Shown: positions 26,603 through 37,060 of the stretch, piece after piece | How the letters are laid out: every line of letters begins with the position of its first letter | Numbering within the stretch: the stretch's first letter is position 1 | Source: Allorhizobium ampelinum S4 | GTDB taxonomy: Bacteria > Pseudomonadota > Alphaproteobacteria > Rhizobiales > Rhizobiaceae | NCBI RefSeq assembly: GCF_000016285.1 | Contig: NC_011989.1 | Location: forward strand, 3,387,001-3,451,000 | DNA length: 64,000 nucleotides | Direction of reading: 5' to 3' | The notes under the pieces: model-generated | Seen by the model: only the letters and a program-made list of their open reading frames with translations | Told to the model about the DNA's origin: nothing | The model's database searches: none | Translations under genes and position numbers: made by a program

Positions 26603-27940
26603 ATGCGCATTTCAAACGCCGCCCTGCTGATCGCCACCGCCCTGCTTCTGGCAGGGTGCAACGATACCTTGGATAGCGTCAGCGAAAAGAAGATGCCGGC
26701 CAATGTGTCCAACAAGGTAGAGCAACCGCTGCCACCTGAAATCCTCGCCTCGCTGAAGGCGAAGGGCATGGAGCGAAACTCGCCGATCGCCATCCGGATT
26801 TTCAAGGAAGAAGGCGTTCTGGAAATCTGGAAAGCCAAGACTGACGGGCGTTTCGAGAAAATTGCCGACTACCAGATTTGTGCGTGGTCCGGGAAACTGG
26901 GACCGAAAGAGAAGGAAGGCGACCGGCAGGCGCCGGAGGGTTTCTACGCCCTGACGCCCGCCAATCTCAATCCCTATTCAAAATATTACCTGGCGATCAA
27001 CACCGGCTTTCCCAACAAGTATGATGCCGTCAACAATCGCAACGGCACCAATCTGATGATCCATGGGGCCTGCTCGTCCTCCGGCTGCTATTCGATGACG
27101 GATGCCCAGATCCTGGAAATCTATGCCTTTGCCCGCGATGCCTTTCGCGGTGGCCAGCAGACCGTGCAATTGCAAGCCTTTCCGTTCCGCATGACCGCCG
27201 AAAACATGGCCCGGCATCGCTACAGCACCCACATGCCCTTCTGGCAGATGCTGAAGGCTGGCTACGACCAGTTCGAAGTCACCAAACAACCGCCACAAGT
27301 TGGGGTTTGCGACAAGAAATATGTCTTCAACCAGCAAGTCGAAGCAGGCAAAAGCCTGAACCCGGCGGGTGCCTGCCCACCGATGAGCACACCACCGCAA
27401 CTGTCTGCGGCGCTTGCCTCCTATAATTCGGCCTATAGCCGCGACTATGCCAAGGCCATGAAGAAGTATGAGGACAAGGTCTGGTACGATCCAAGCGAAG
27501 CCGAACGCAAGGCTCTGGTTGCCGACCTGAAGAAAGGCCGCGACCTCGCCTATGCTCCGACAGGCTCAGCGCTGAAGGCTGGCAAGCTGTTGAAATTGTC
27601 CGAGGTCGCCGATCCCGCCAATCCGGTCATCAGCCCACGGAAAACCGCAGCGACAGCCGCCCCGCTGTTCGCATCGCTGGACAATTCCGCCAAGACCGGT
27701 CGCTATGGCGCGCCAAGCGATCCGCAGACGGCAAGCACTATGAGTTCTGGTGCTGTGAGTTCTGGTGCTCCGGCCAACATCGACCCAACGCAGACGGCAA
27801 CCGTCGCCCTCCCGGCCACCGGCCCGGTTCCCGTGCCGAACCCGGTGGCGCCACCGCCGCCGCAAGCCAGCATGGTGGCCATGGATGCGGCCTCTGAGCC
27901 AGCGGCAAAACCCTTCTGGAAATTCTGGGCCGCCCGGTGA
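26603..27940 (+). CDS. YkuD-type L,D-transpeptidase lipoprotein
   Basis: This 445-residue protein begins with a lipoprotein signal, and lipobox LLAGC puts the acylated Cys at about residue 17. The L,D-transpeptidase catalytic block MIHGACSSSGCYSMTD (about residues 150-165) contains the nucleophile Cys and conserved His. It resembles the YafK subgroup (QAPEGFYALTPANLNP). Such enzymes make 3-3 cross-links in peptidoglycan or attach proteins to it, or cleave such links. The C-terminal ~120 residues are Ala/Pro-rich and low complexity. The TGA overlaps the GTG of the TusA-like gene by 4 bases. Confidence 0.9.
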   Translation: MRISNAALLIATALLLAGCNDTLDSVSEKKMPANVSNKVEQPLPPEILASLKAKGMERNSPIAIRIFKEEGVLEIWKAKTDGRFEKIADYQICAWSGKLGPKEKEGDRQAPEGFYALTPANLNPYSKYYLAINTGFPNKYDAVNNRNGTNLMIHGACSSSGCYSMTDAQILEIYAFARDAFRGGQQTVQLQAFPFRMTAENMARHRYSTHMPFWQMLKAGYDQFEVTKQPPQVGVCDKKYVFNQQVEAGKSLNPAGACPPMSTPPQLSAALASYNSAYSRDYAKAMKKYEDKVWYDPSEAERKALVADLKKGRDLAYAPTGSALKAGKLLKLSEVADPANPVISPRKTAATAAPLFASLDNSAKTGRYGAPSDPQTASTMSSGAVSSGAPANIDPTQTATVALPATGPVPVPNPVAPPPPQASMVAMDAASEPAAKPFWKFWAAR

Positions 27941-28188
27941 CCCCGGAGCCCGAAGACATCCTGGACCTCAAAGGGCTGAAATGCCCGCTTCCCGTGCTAA
28001 AATCGCGAAAACGTCTGTCGGGAATGGCGGTCGGTAGCCGGCTCATTGTTGAAACCACCGATCCCCTGGCGATTATCGATATCCCGCATTTCTGCCGGGA
28101 AGACGGATATATCCTGCTGTCCAGCGAGAGATCCGCGACCGGTCACCGCTTTGTGATCGGCAAGCCTGATCAGATGCCCACCCGATGA
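27937..28188 (+). CDS. TusA-family sulfur-carrier protein
   Basis: This 83-residue protein starts at GTG and overlaps the preceding transpeptidase stop (GTGA). The family signature is LDLKGLKCPLPVLKSRKRL, with the CPxP persulfide cysteine at about residue 16, followed by VETTDPLAIIDIPHFC and a C-terminal strand. TusA relays sulfur to tRNA thiolation or to other sulfur-dependent pathways. The coupled position after a cell-wall enzyme has no obvious functional logic and may be just compact packing. Confidence 0.88.
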   Translation: MTPEPEDILDLKGLKCPLPVLKSRKRLSGMAVGSRLIVETTDPLAIIDIPHFCREDGYILLSSERSATGHRFVIGKPDQMPTR

Positions 28189-28212
28189 TGCAGCGTCCGA
28201 GATAACCGCCGA

Positions 28213-29400
<1,188 letters not shown>

Positions 29401-29410
29401 GACCTCTTCT

Positions 29411-29490
29411 TATACCAAGGCTGGGAGATGCTCACGCATCCTCGCCTTGGAAGAATTTCGAATTTTACAAATCTATTAAAGGCTTGAGTT
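29411..29490. repeat. Dispersed palindromic repeat, copy D
   Basis: TATACCAAGGC (29411-29421) and GCCTTGG (29444-29450) form long complementary arms enclosing GAGATGCTCACGCATCCTC. The element continues with a stretch containing AAAGGCTTGAGTTAT (about 29478-29492) that is also found in copy E. It lies directly upstream of the CobW-like gene. Confidence 0.75.
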
Positions 29491-29535
29491 ATTCGAAAAG
29501 AAAAAACGGACTGCCATTATCAATGGCGCCCCGCA

Positions 29536-30642
29536 TTACATTTGCGGGCGCGGCGTGGGGCGCGGAACTTCGCCCATCTGCTGCTGTTTGGCACCCGAAG
29601 CAGCCGGTGGCGGATCCGGCGGCTCACTGCCGGGGATGAGGCCAGCAAAGACTGGCACCGGCGGCGCGGACATTTCATGGATATAGGGCGATTGCAGCTT
29701 CATCCGGCCGGTCTCGTCCCGGGTTTCGCTGCGCCGCTTGCGTGCCTCCGTGGAGCACATTTCGGCGGACACGTCATTCACCGCGTTCAAACCGTCAACG
29801 CTGTCAGGCCCTAGCGCCGAAAGGCGCGATCCCTGAGCATTGGGTCGATCGAAATATTTCTGGAGCAGATTGGCGGAAATATCGGCGCGTGCTGCCAGGC
29901 TGTCAGCACCCATCACCACGGTGATCAGCGTACGGCCATTGCGGGTCGCAGAGGTGATCTGGTTAAAACCGGAGGCACAGATATAACCGGTCTTCATGCC
30001 ATCGACCCCATCGAAACGGCCGACCAGCATGTTGACATTGGGATAGACCTTTTTGCCGGTATCAATCGCTTCGATCTTGAAATAGCCCGCATATTCAGGA
30101 AATTCGCGACGAATGGTCACGGCCAGCACCGCAAGATCGCGGGCCGTGGAATATTGGCCGGGAGCTGGCAATCCATTCGGATTGACGAAATGGCTGGATG
30201 TCATGCCGAGCCGGGCGGCCTCGGCATTCATCCGGGCAACAAACGCCGCCTGGCTGCCGCCGACATTTTCTGCCACGGCCACGGCGATGTCATTGGCAGA
30301 TTTCACCAGCATCATCTTCAGGGCATCGTCCAGCGTCATTTTCGAGCCGGGCTTGAAGAACATTTTGCTCGGTGCTTGCGACGCTGCAAAGGCACTCAGT
30401 GTCACCACGCTGTCCAGGCGCACTTCACCGGCTCTCAGCGCCCTGAACGTCGTATAGGCCGTCATCAGCTTGGTCAGCGAGGCCGGATACCATTTCTTGA
30501 AACTATCCTGATGCTCCAGCACCGTCAGGGAGTTGACATCCACCACCAGCACGGGGTTGGCTGCGACCGCAGACGGCAGCATGGCGGCAAACAAGGCAAC
30601 GGCAACTAAGGCGCGCCGGATCTGGCGAGGCAGCACGGACAA
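29536..30642 (-). CDS. D-alanyl-D-alanine carboxypeptidase (S11/PBP5 family)
   Basis: This penicillin-binding protein has a signal peptide (QIRRALVAVALFAAMLPSAVA). The active-site triad of motifs is SxxK in ASLTKLM, SxN in VKSANDI and KTG in DGMKTGYI. It trims the terminal D-Ala of peptidoglycan pentapeptides in the periplasm. After the catalytic domain is a Pro-rich tail (ending PRPTPRPQM) rather than a clear amphipathic membrane anchor. The start is assigned to TTG at 30642, which has AAGGAG six bases upstream; the frame is open to a TTG at 30699. About 368 residues. Confidence 0.88.
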   Translation of the reverse strand: MSVLPRQIRRALVAVALFAAMLPSAVAANPVLVVDVNSLTVLEHQDSFKKWYPASLTKLMTAYTTFRALRAGEVRLDSVVTLSAFAASQAPSKMFFKPGSKMTLDDALKMMLVKSANDIAVAVAENVGGSQAAFVARMNAEAARLGMTSSHFVNPNGLPAPGQYSTARDLAVLAVTIRREFPEYAGYFKIEAIDTGKKVYPNVNMLVGRFDGVDGMKTGYICASGFNQITSATRNGRTLITVVMGADSLAARADISANLLQKYFDRPNAQGSRLSALGPDSVDGLNAVNDVSAEMCSTEARKRRSETRDETGRMKLQSPYIHEMSAPPVPVFAGLIPGSEPPDPPPAASGAKQQQMGEVPRPTPRPQM

Positions 30643-30812
30643 TGACTTCTCCTTCCGGAAACTGGACAGACCACCCTGAATGTCTCTCGCATCGGGCAAC
30701 CATATGTCCTATATGTCGAACCAATGGCAAAGCCCATCAGCAACGTCAATTGCAACCGAGTGATAAATGAGCCGGACCTGCCCGGTTCAAACGCATGTGA
30801 TCAGGAAAACCG

Positions 30813-31976
30813 ATGCCAATCTTGAACCGCGCCGCAGAACTGGAAGCCGATGTCCGGCAATGGCGCCATCATCTGCACCAGAATCCGGAAATTCTGTATG
30901 ACGTCCATGAGACGGCTGCCTTTGTCACAGAAAAACTGAAGGAATTCGGCGTCGACGAGGTGGTCACGGGTTTAGGACGCACCGGCGTCGTTGGCCTGAT
31001 CAAGGGACGCGGCGATGGCAGCCGGGTGATCGGCCTTCGCGCCGACATGGATGCCCTGCCCCTTCAGGAAATCACCGGCAAAGCCTGGGCATCGAAAACC
31101 GATGGCCGCATGCATGCCTGTGGTCATGATGGCCATACCGCCATGCTGCTGGGTGCCGCGAAATATCTGGCCGAGAACCGCAATTTCAACGGCTCCGTCG
31201 CCGTAATTTTCCAGCCCGCCGAAGAAGGCGGAGCAGGCGCGCTGGCCATGGTGGAAGACGGCCTGATGGAGCGCTTCGACATCGCCGAAGTCTATGGCAT
31301 GCACAACATGCCCGGCATGCCGGTTGGCACCTTCGCGATCCGCAAGGGCGGGATCATGGCGGCTCCGGACAAATTCTTCATCACCATCAAGGGCCGTGGC
31401 GGCCATGCTGCCGAACCGCACCGCGCCATCGATCCGATTGCCATCGGCGCCCAGATCGTCACCAATCTGCAATTGATCGCGGCGCGCAGCGCCAATCCGG
31501 TGCGCTCGGTCGTCGTCTCCGTCACTCGCTTTCAGGCAGGAACGACCCACAACATCATTCCCGAGCAGGCCGAACTGACCGGTACTGTGCGCACCCATGA
31601 CGACGAAACACAGGACATGGCAGAGCGCCGGATCCGCGAAATCGTCGCTGGCGTCGCCAGCGCCCATGGGGCAGAAGCAGATGTGATCTATGAACGCCCC
31701 TGCCCGGTCACGGCCAATCATCCTGAGGAAACCGACAATGCCGCCCGCGCCGCCATCGATATCGTCGGCGAAGGCAATGTGAACACCGACGTCGCCCCCT
31801 CCATGGCAGGCGAAGACTTCGCCTTCATGCTGAAGGCCAGACCCGGCGCCTATATCATGATCGGCAATGGCAATACGGCGGGCCTTCACAACCCGGCCTA
31901 TGATTTCAACGACGAAGCCATCGCCTACGGCATTTCCTACTGGGTCAGGCTTGCCGAACAGCGGCTGGCGGATTGA
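30813..31976 (+). CDS. M20-family amidohydrolase (hippurate hydrolase-like)
   Basis: This 387-residue M20D metallopeptidase-type amidohydrolase has metal ligands in HACGHDGH, QPAEEGG and the C-terminal MAGEDF motif; the YGMHNMPG block is also characteristic. The dimerisation domain contains GRGGHAAEPH. Members cleave N-acyl amino acids, including hippurate and IAA-amino acid conjugates, in the cytosol, and the precise substrate is unknown. It is monocistronic, 58 bases upstream of tRNA-Arg. Confidence 0.92.
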   Translation: MPILNRAAELEADVRQWRHHLHQNPEILYDVHETAAFVTEKLKEFGVDEVVTGLGRTGVVGLIKGRGDGSRVIGLRADMDALPLQEITGKAWASKTDGRMHACGHDGHTAMLLGAAKYLAENRNFNGSVAVIFQPAEEGGAGALAMVEDGLMERFDIAEVYGMHNMPGMPVGTFAIRKGGIMAAPDKFFITIKGRGGHAAEPHRAIDPIAIGAQIVTNLQLIAARSANPVRSVVVSVTRFQAGTTHNIIPEQAELTGTVRTHDDETQDMAERRIREIVAGVASAHGAEADVIYERPCPVTANHPEETDNAARAAIDIVGEGNVNTDVAPSMAGEDFAFMLKARPGAYIMIGNGNTAGLHNPAYDFNDEAIAYGISYWVRLAEQRLAD

Positions 31977-32034
31977 GATATCGCAAGGAAAAGGCTTGGC
32001 TTCACGAACGGGTTTTTGTAAGGAGATAGGCAGT

Positions 32035-32111
32035 GGTTCCGTAGCTCAGCAGGATAGAGCATCAGATTCCTAATCTGAGGGTCACGCGTTCGAATCGCGT
32101 CGGAATCACCA
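32035..32111 (+). tRNA. tRNA-Arg (anticodon CCT)
   Basis: A full cloverleaf can be drawn over 77 bases. The acceptor stem GGTTCCG pairs with CGGAATC, the D stem is GCTC/GAGC, and the anticodon stem TCAGA/TCTGA carries loop TTCCTAA (CCT, reads AGG). The T arm is ACGCG-TTCGAAT-CGCGT, and discriminator A is followed by an encoded CCA. No duplicated 3' end suggesting an integrated element was seen in the window. Confidence 0.96.
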
Positions 32112-32277
32112 TTTTTAAGCCAAAAGCGAAATAAACGAAATTTTGCAGTGCGGCCGCCATATTTTCACAAGCTTTTTGGAATTAGGAACTACTATCGGTC
32201 GACCGGGCGCGGACCTGCGTCGGCTCATGCTGAAGTTATCATGCTTCAGAGAGGCTTTTGGATTTCGGAGTGTACTG

Positions 32278-33411
32278 GTGACCGTGAGAACTGCGAAAAA
32301 CGATAGCGTCGTGACACCGCCCGCCGTTCCTGTACGGCGAGCTGCCGCAGAGCGCTATGCGCTGGTTGCCCCAACTTCGGCCGCGCGCTGGCTGCTGCTG
32401 GCCGTCTTGATGGCTAGCGCCTATTTTTTCTACGGTTTCATTGTACCCCTGCTGGCCGCCATGGTGATCGGCTTTGCAAGCTGGCCGATCTATCGGCGCA
32501 TCCTTAGCCTCGCCCGTGGCAATAGGACGATTGGTGCAACGATTGCCATCATTCTTGTGGTCTCCTTCATTGTCGTCCCCATCTCGCTGGCGGGCATCTA
32601 TGCCGTCGATGAGGTGAAAAGCTGGGGCGTTTGGGCCTTGAGGGCCAATGAAGTCGGTGCGCCGGTCCCGCAATGGTTAATCCAGGTTCCTCTGGCCGGA
32701 GCCTGGCTTTCCGAGCATTGGGATCAATATGTCGGCCATCCCGGCGCGCTTGGCGAATTGGTGCAACTGATCAGCGGCGCCAATATCGGCACGATTTATC
32801 GTGGCCTGCTGGTGGTCGGCTCCTCGGCCTTCCATAGCTTTCTCACCCTGCTCTTCATGCTGATCGCCTTGTTTTTCGTCTATCGCGACGGGGAGCGTAT
32901 TGTCGCACAGGTGGATATCGTCGGCGAACGCATCCTGCCCGGGCGCTGGGAACGGGTATCTCGTCTGGTTCCGCTGACCATCAGTTCCACGGTGACCGGC
33001 ATGACGATCATTGCGGTCGGCGAAGGCATCGTGCTTGGCCTCGCCTATTGGATCGCCGGCGTGCCTTCCCCTGTGACGCTGGGCATCATCACCGGCTTCA
33101 TGGCGCTTATTCCCGGTGGCGCGCCGCTGTCCTTCACCCTGGTCTCGATCTATCTGGTTGCCAGCGGATCGACCATTGCAGGGGTCGGATTGCTTGCCTG
33201 GGGAACCGTGGAGCTTTTCATTGTCGATAAGACATTGCGGCCAAGACTGGTGGGCGGACCAATCAAACTCCCCTTCCTGCCAACATTTTTCGGCCTGATC
33301 GGCGGCGTCAAGACCATGGGCATGCTCGGCCTGTTCGTCGGCCCGGTGCTGATGGCGATCCTGGTGGCCATCTGGCGCGAATGGCTCCTGGAAGCCAAAC
33401 AGCCCGAGTGA
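32278..33411 (+). CDS. AI-2E family (PerM-like) transporter
   Basis: This polytopic inner-membrane protein has about eight hydrophobic segments and the family core: YFFYGFIVPLLAAMVIGFASWPIYRR near the N-terminus, VYRDGERI, SSTVTGMTIIAVGEGIVLGLAYWIAG and a C-terminal MLGLFVGPVLMAILVAIWREW. The AI-2E family contains exporters of varied solutes (PerM, TqsA, Na+/H+ antiporters), so the substrate is open. The start was set at GTG 32278 because GGAG lies 8 bases upstream; ATG 32227 is in frame. It is convergent with visR. Confidence 0.86.
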   Translation: MTVRTAKNDSVVTPPAVPVRRAAAERYALVAPTSAARWLLLAVLMASAYFFYGFIVPLLAAMVIGFASWPIYRRILSLARGNRTIGATIAIILVVSFIVVPISLAGIYAVDEVKSWGVWALRANEVGAPVPQWLIQVPLAGAWLSEHWDQYVGHPGALGELVQLISGANIGTIYRGLLVVGSSAFHSFLTLLFMLIALFFVYRDGERIVAQVDIVGERILPGRWERVSRLVPLTISSTVTGMTIIAVGEGIVLGLAYWIAGVPSPVTLGIITGFMALIPGGAPLSFTLVSIYLVASGSTIAGVGLLAWGTVELFIVDKTLRPRLVGGPIKLPFLPTFFGLIGGVKTMGMLGLFVGPVLMAILVAIWREWLLEAKQPE

Positions 33412-33495
33412 TCGCGCTTCGGTAGCGCTTTCCGCCAAACCGGTTCGGGAATGTCTGCCAGGCAAAGAAGCCGACAGGGAAATCTATTTAGAAAC

Positions 33496-34251
33496 TCAGT
33501 TGATATAGCCGAGCCTGATAGCCTTGGCGATTGCCTGTATACGGTTGACCGAATCAAGCTTGATCGTCGCCGAGCCCAGGTAAGCATTGACGGTATGGAC
33601 CGAGAGGCCGAGATTTTCGGCAATTTCTTCGCTGATCCGCCCGTCGCCCGCCAATTGCAGGCAGGCGATTTCCCGGTCGCTCAACGCCTCGGAGGGCGCT
33701 ACTTTTCGCTCGCTCAGGGATAGAATATCCATCATCAGCTTGCAGCTGCGATTATGCATGTCGATCATCACATCGCTATCGAGATCCTCAGATCCGTTTA
33801 ATGCGAAGATGACATAGCCATTGCCGACAGCGCCCAGCCGGACAGGAAAGGCAACACCCGAAAACGGCAGATTGCCAGCAGGCAGGCGCGATACGAAAGC
33901 CCCAAACTCACTGCTAATACAGAATGTGGCGTTGTCCTTGGCATTCCACATCAAAGGCAGCAGCAAATCGTCGATATGGCTCAGCAGAAGGTCGCCGTAG
34001 CAGGACACAAATGCGTCGCTATAGCTGCCGACCATGCCGCTAGCCGCCCAGCTCTCACATTCGCATTGCAACATGCGTTTGCGCGGCAGGCCTGAACCCG
34101 CCACCCGAAACACCGCGAAGCTGCGGGCGTTGATCGCCTTCTGCATGGCAATCAGCCGAGGAAAAATATCGCCCCGGTTCGCAGCCAGCCGGGCTTTCAG
34201 ATCTGCCGCCGATCCTGTCCTGCCGCTCGACATGTCTGCATTAAACGCCAT
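33496..34251 (-). CDS. visR: LuxR-type motility regulator VisR
   Basis: This 251-residue regulator has an N-terminal autoinducer-like ligand-binding domain (about 1-175) and a C-terminal LuxR helix-turn-helix: LSDREIACLQLAGDGRISEEIAENLG, then LSVHTVNAYLGSATIKLDSVNRIQAIAKAIRLGYI. In Sinorhizobium and Agrobacterium, VisN and VisR form a heterodimer that activates rem and, through it, the flagellar/chemotaxis regulon. It is separated from visN by 135 bases, with repeat copy E between them. No flagellar gene follows it; the AI-2E gene is convergent. Confidence 0.9.
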   Translation of the reverse strand: MAFNADMSSGRTGSAADLKARLAANRGDIFPRLIAMQKAINARSFAVFRVAGSGLPRKRMLQCECESWAASGMVGSYSDAFVSCYGDLLLSHIDDLLLPLMWNAKDNATFCISSEFGAFVSRLPAGNLPFSGVAFPVRLGAVGNGYVIFALNGSEDLDSDVMIDMHNRSCKLMMDILSLSERKVAPSEALSDREIACLQLAGDGRISEEIAENLGLSVHTVNAYLGSATIKLDSVNRIQAIAKAIRLGYIN

Positions 34252-34262
34252 GGCTGCCTTTC

Positions 34263-34350
34263 ATACCAACGCTTGAAGATGCGAACGCATCTCCATCTTG
34301 AAGTGGTTGTGGATGTCTCAAGACATCAAAGACTTGAGATATCCTGAATT
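34263..34350. repeat. Dispersed palindromic repeat, copy E
   Basis: ATACCAACGCTTGAAGATG (34263-34281), CGAACGCATCTCCATCTTGAAG and a distal CAAAGACTTGAGATAT (about 34326-34341) match copy D block by block. The element fills most of the 135-base visN-visR spacer, so it could affect visR expression. Confidence 0.7.
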
Positions 34351-34386
34351 AGAATGCCAACCGTCACCTTGAAGGGCAGTCGGCGC

Positions 34387-35133
34387 TTAGACCAGATTGT
34401 TGCGAACCGCGTAGGCAATCGCTTCAGAGCGAGTTTTCGTAGCTGTCTTGCGCATCACACTGGTGATGTAATTATTGATTGTATTGCGGGAAATACCCAG
34501 AATCGTGGCTATTTCATCGCTTGTCTTGCCTTCAGCAATCCAAAACAGGCATTCCAATTCGCGTTCCGTCAGCTCAAAATCACGATCTGCTTTCTGCGAC
34601 CGTCCCGTCGACAGGCTAACGCAATAGGCTGCCAACAAACCCACGTCCCGCAACCGGTCCGGCGAGATTACGAATCCGTCCGGAAGAAGCATGACCAGCG
34701 CCAGCCGTGTGCGCCCAACATTGAACATGACGGAGCAATATTGACGGCTGGCCCCTAAGGGCAGTTCCAGGTCGTCAGGCAGGAGCACGAATTTTGCTTG
34801 CAGCAGACCCAGGCATTTTTCAAGCTCGGTGGCCCGTGAACAGGCAGCCGACAATTCCGTGGCAACCCCACGCGCCAGATCGAACGGCCAGTCGGCCGTC
34901 ACCACGAAATCCAGCCCATGTTCCTGAATAAGGTCGTATCGCGCTAGGAGATAGTGCGAGGCTCCGGCATAATCCGTCAGGATATGCATTGCCACCCGAA
35001 GCTTTCCTGAGGACGCTGCCGAGGAAAGCTGCCTGATCATCGCATCACGCAACCTGGGCCCTTCAGGCCTGTTCGCCGTCTTCTGGCTACGGATCCCTTG
35101 ATAGCCCCCAGGCTCAAGGAGTTCGACACTCAT
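34387..35133 (-). CDS. visN: LuxR-type motility regulator VisN
   Basis: This 248-residue partner of VisR has the same layout: an N-terminal sensory domain of about 180 residues and a C-terminal HTH (LTERELECLFWIAEGKTSDEIATILG, then ISRNTINNYITSVMRKTATKTRSEAIAYAVRNNLV). It is transcribed in the direction visN-visR, as in S. meliloti. The ATG at 35133 gives MSVELLEPGGYQ and is preceded by AAAGGGGAG. Loss of either protein abolishes motility in the studied species. Confidence 0.9.
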   Translation of the reverse strand: MSVELLEPGGYQGIRSQKTANRPEGPRLRDAMIRQLSSAASSGKLRVAMHILTDYAGASHYLLARYDLIQEHGLDFVVTADWPFDLARGVATELSAACSRATELEKCLGLLQAKFVLLPDDLELPLGASRQYCSVMFNVGRTRLALVMLLPDGFVISPDRLRDVGLLAAYCVSLSTGRSQKADRDFELTERELECLFWIAEGKTSDEIATILGISRNTINNYITSVMRKTATKTRSEAIAYAVRNNLV

Positions 35134-35319
35134 AAGGCTCCCCTTTCAAGGGACGAAACGGCCACCTCTCACTATGCTTTGCCACGGAAGCCGCCCATTC
35201 CGTGGTTAGGCGCGTCATTCGAAACATGCCGAATCACCATGTTGTTATTGTATGTAAATAACTTCTAAACGCTACGGGGATTAGCACAGAAGGTGTGGCT
35301 TATCCGCACCATACAAAAA

Positions 35320-35347
35320 TGCTGCGCCGACTTTCGCTGGCGCAGCA
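35320..35347 (-). terminator. Intrinsic terminator of fliF / che operon
   Basis: TGCTGCGCC (35320-35328) pairs exactly with GGCGCAGCA (35339-35347). Read on the minus strand the hairpin is followed by TTTTTG, 25 bases after the fliF stop. It would separate fliF transcription from visN. Confidence 0.8.
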
Positions 35348-35371
35348 CTGTTATTGCCCGTGATTGAAGGA

Positions 35372-37060
35372 TCAGGCTGCGTTCTCGACCGCCCATTTGC
35401 GCAGGATCTTGGCAGCGCGCTCTTCCGAGATTTCCACCATACGCGCCAGGCGCCGTTCCGGGCCTTCCTTGACGCGACGGTTGAAGCCGCCATTCGGGTC
35501 ATTGTCGAGGGCAAGGACATCATCGGCGCTATCGAAGCCGAAATCGGAACCAAAGCCATCCATCAGGCCGCCGCCGGCACCGGCATCAAGACCGGGCGAG
35601 AAGTCGGGCAGTTCCAGTCCGGCAACAGCGTCGCTGCCACCCTCAAGCGCCGCAGTTCCACCGCCGCCCATCGAGCGTACCATCGGACGAATGCCCATCC
35701 AGACAACAAGGAAAGCAACGGCGAGGAAGGCAAGCGAGTTGATAATACCCGCCATGTTGCGGCTGAGGATTTCCATCACACCGGGTCCGGTTGGTGCCTC
35801 GCTCAGCAGCTGATTCTCCAGGAAGTCCATCGCCGTCAGCGTCACCACGTCGCCACGCTTGTCATCGAGCCCGGCAGCCGATTTGACGATCTTCTGCATT
35901 TCCGCCAGATAGGCATCGATCTTGGCCTGATCGACCGGCTCGCCGACCATGGTGGCGATGCGCTGCTTGTTGACCACAACGGCCACGGAAAGCTTGTCCA
36001 GCGTATAGCCGTTCTTGACGGTGGCAATCGTCTTGCTGTTGATTTCGTAGTTGGTCTGCTCTTCCTTCTTGTCCTGCTGGTCGGACGATTCAGGACCAGC
36101 ACCGCCCGCTTGCGGAGCGGCCTGTGGAATATTCTGCTCCACAGTCGCTGCGGTATCGGATTGCCGCTGCTGCGACTTCTGCGCTTCCTTGGTGGTGCGG
36201 GTCGAGCGTTCGACCTTGGATTCGGGATCGTAGACCGTTTCCTGGATCTGCTGCTGGTCGGTATTCAACTGCGCCGTAACGCTGGAGCGGAAATTGTCCA
36301 TACCGAGGAAAGGTGCGAGCGCCTTGTCGATGTTCGATTCGATTTCCTGTTGAACCGACTGGGCAACGCCGAGATTCCGGTTTGCAGCCCCGCCCGTCTC
36401 ATCGCCCGATGCCAGCAACTGGCCGGTCGAATCCAGAATGGTGACATCATCGATTTCAAGACCCGGCACAGCCGAAGCCACCAGATGGCGGATCGAAGCC
36501 GCAGATTTGCGACCGGCATCGGAGCCGGCTCTGATCATCACCGAGGCCGTTGGCTTCTGCGCGCCGCGCCGGAAATTCCCGACATCCGGCATGACGATAT
36601 GCACGCGGGCTGCCGCAATACCGTTGATCTGCTGGATCGTCCTGGCAATCTCGCCCTCAAGGGCGCGCACCCGAGTCACTTCCTGCATGAAGGATGTCAG
36701 ACCCAGGGAGCCGACATTGTCGAACAGTTCATAGCCCGCATTGGTGCTATTGGGCAGGCCGCGTTCGGCCAGCAACAAACGGGCCTTGCCGGTCATTCCG
36801 GCCTGGACCTGAATGCTCTTGCCATCGGCGCCAGTCTGGAAACCGACGCCCGCTTCAGCCAGCGCAATACTGATTTGATTGACGTCTGTCGCTTCGAGGC
36901 CAACGTAAAGGGTCTCAAAGGCAGGCTTATTGATAAAAAACGCCGCACCGATAACCAGCGCCACCGAAACGACGCCAACACCCGCAAGGGTCCATAGTTT
37001 AGTCGGTCCCAAGGACGAAAGGTTCTTGAAGACCTGGAGTAGTTGATTGAACAGATTCAT
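35372..37060 (-). CDS. fliF: Flagellar MS-ring protein FliF
   Basis: This protein of about 562 residues forms the MS ring of the basal body in the inner membrane. It has an N-terminal membrane segment (about 24-44, LWTLAGVGVVSVALVIGAAFFI) and a periplasmic ring-building region (ATDVNQISIALAEAG, QGELARTI-like EGEIARTIQQING). A low-complexity linker rich in Q/S follows (about 300-350), then a second membrane segment (about 435-458) and the C-terminal FliG-binding tail (ILRKWAVENAA). ATG 37060 was chosen; a TTG six codons upstream is possible. It is the last gene of the che cluster. Confidence 0.94.
   Translation of the reverse strand: MNLFNQLLQVFKNLSSLGPTKLWTLAGVGVVSVALVIGAAFFINKPAFETLYVGLEATDVNQISIALAEAGVGFQTGADGKSIQVQAGMTGKARLLLAERGLPNSTNAGYELFDNVGSLGLTSFMQEVTRVRALEGEIARTIQQINGIAAARVHIVMPDVGNFRRGAQKPTASVMIRAGSDAGRKSAASIRHLVASAVPGLEIDDVTILDSTGQLLASGDETGGAANRNLGVAQSVQQEIESNIDKALAPFLGMDNFRSSVTAQLNTDQQQIQETVYDPESKVERSTRTTKEAQKSQQRQSDTAATVEQNIPQAAPQAGGAGPESSDQQDKKEEQTNYEINSKTIATVKNGYTLDKLSVAVVVNKQRIATMVGEPVDQAKIDAYLAEMQKIVKSAAGLDDKRGDVVTLTAMDFLENQLLSEAPTGPGVMEILSRNMAGIINSLAFLAVAFLVVWMGIRPMVRSMGGGGTAALEGGSDAVAGLELPDFSPGLDAGAGGGLMDGFGSDFGFDSADDVLALDNDPNGGFNRRVKEGPERRLARMVEISEERAAKILRKWAVENAA

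Noticed and set aside
32035..32111. tRNA-Arg(CCT) as an integration site of a genomic island
   Set aside because: No integrase is adjacent, no direct repeat of the tRNA 3' end was seen, and flanking genes look like ordinary chromosomal genes.
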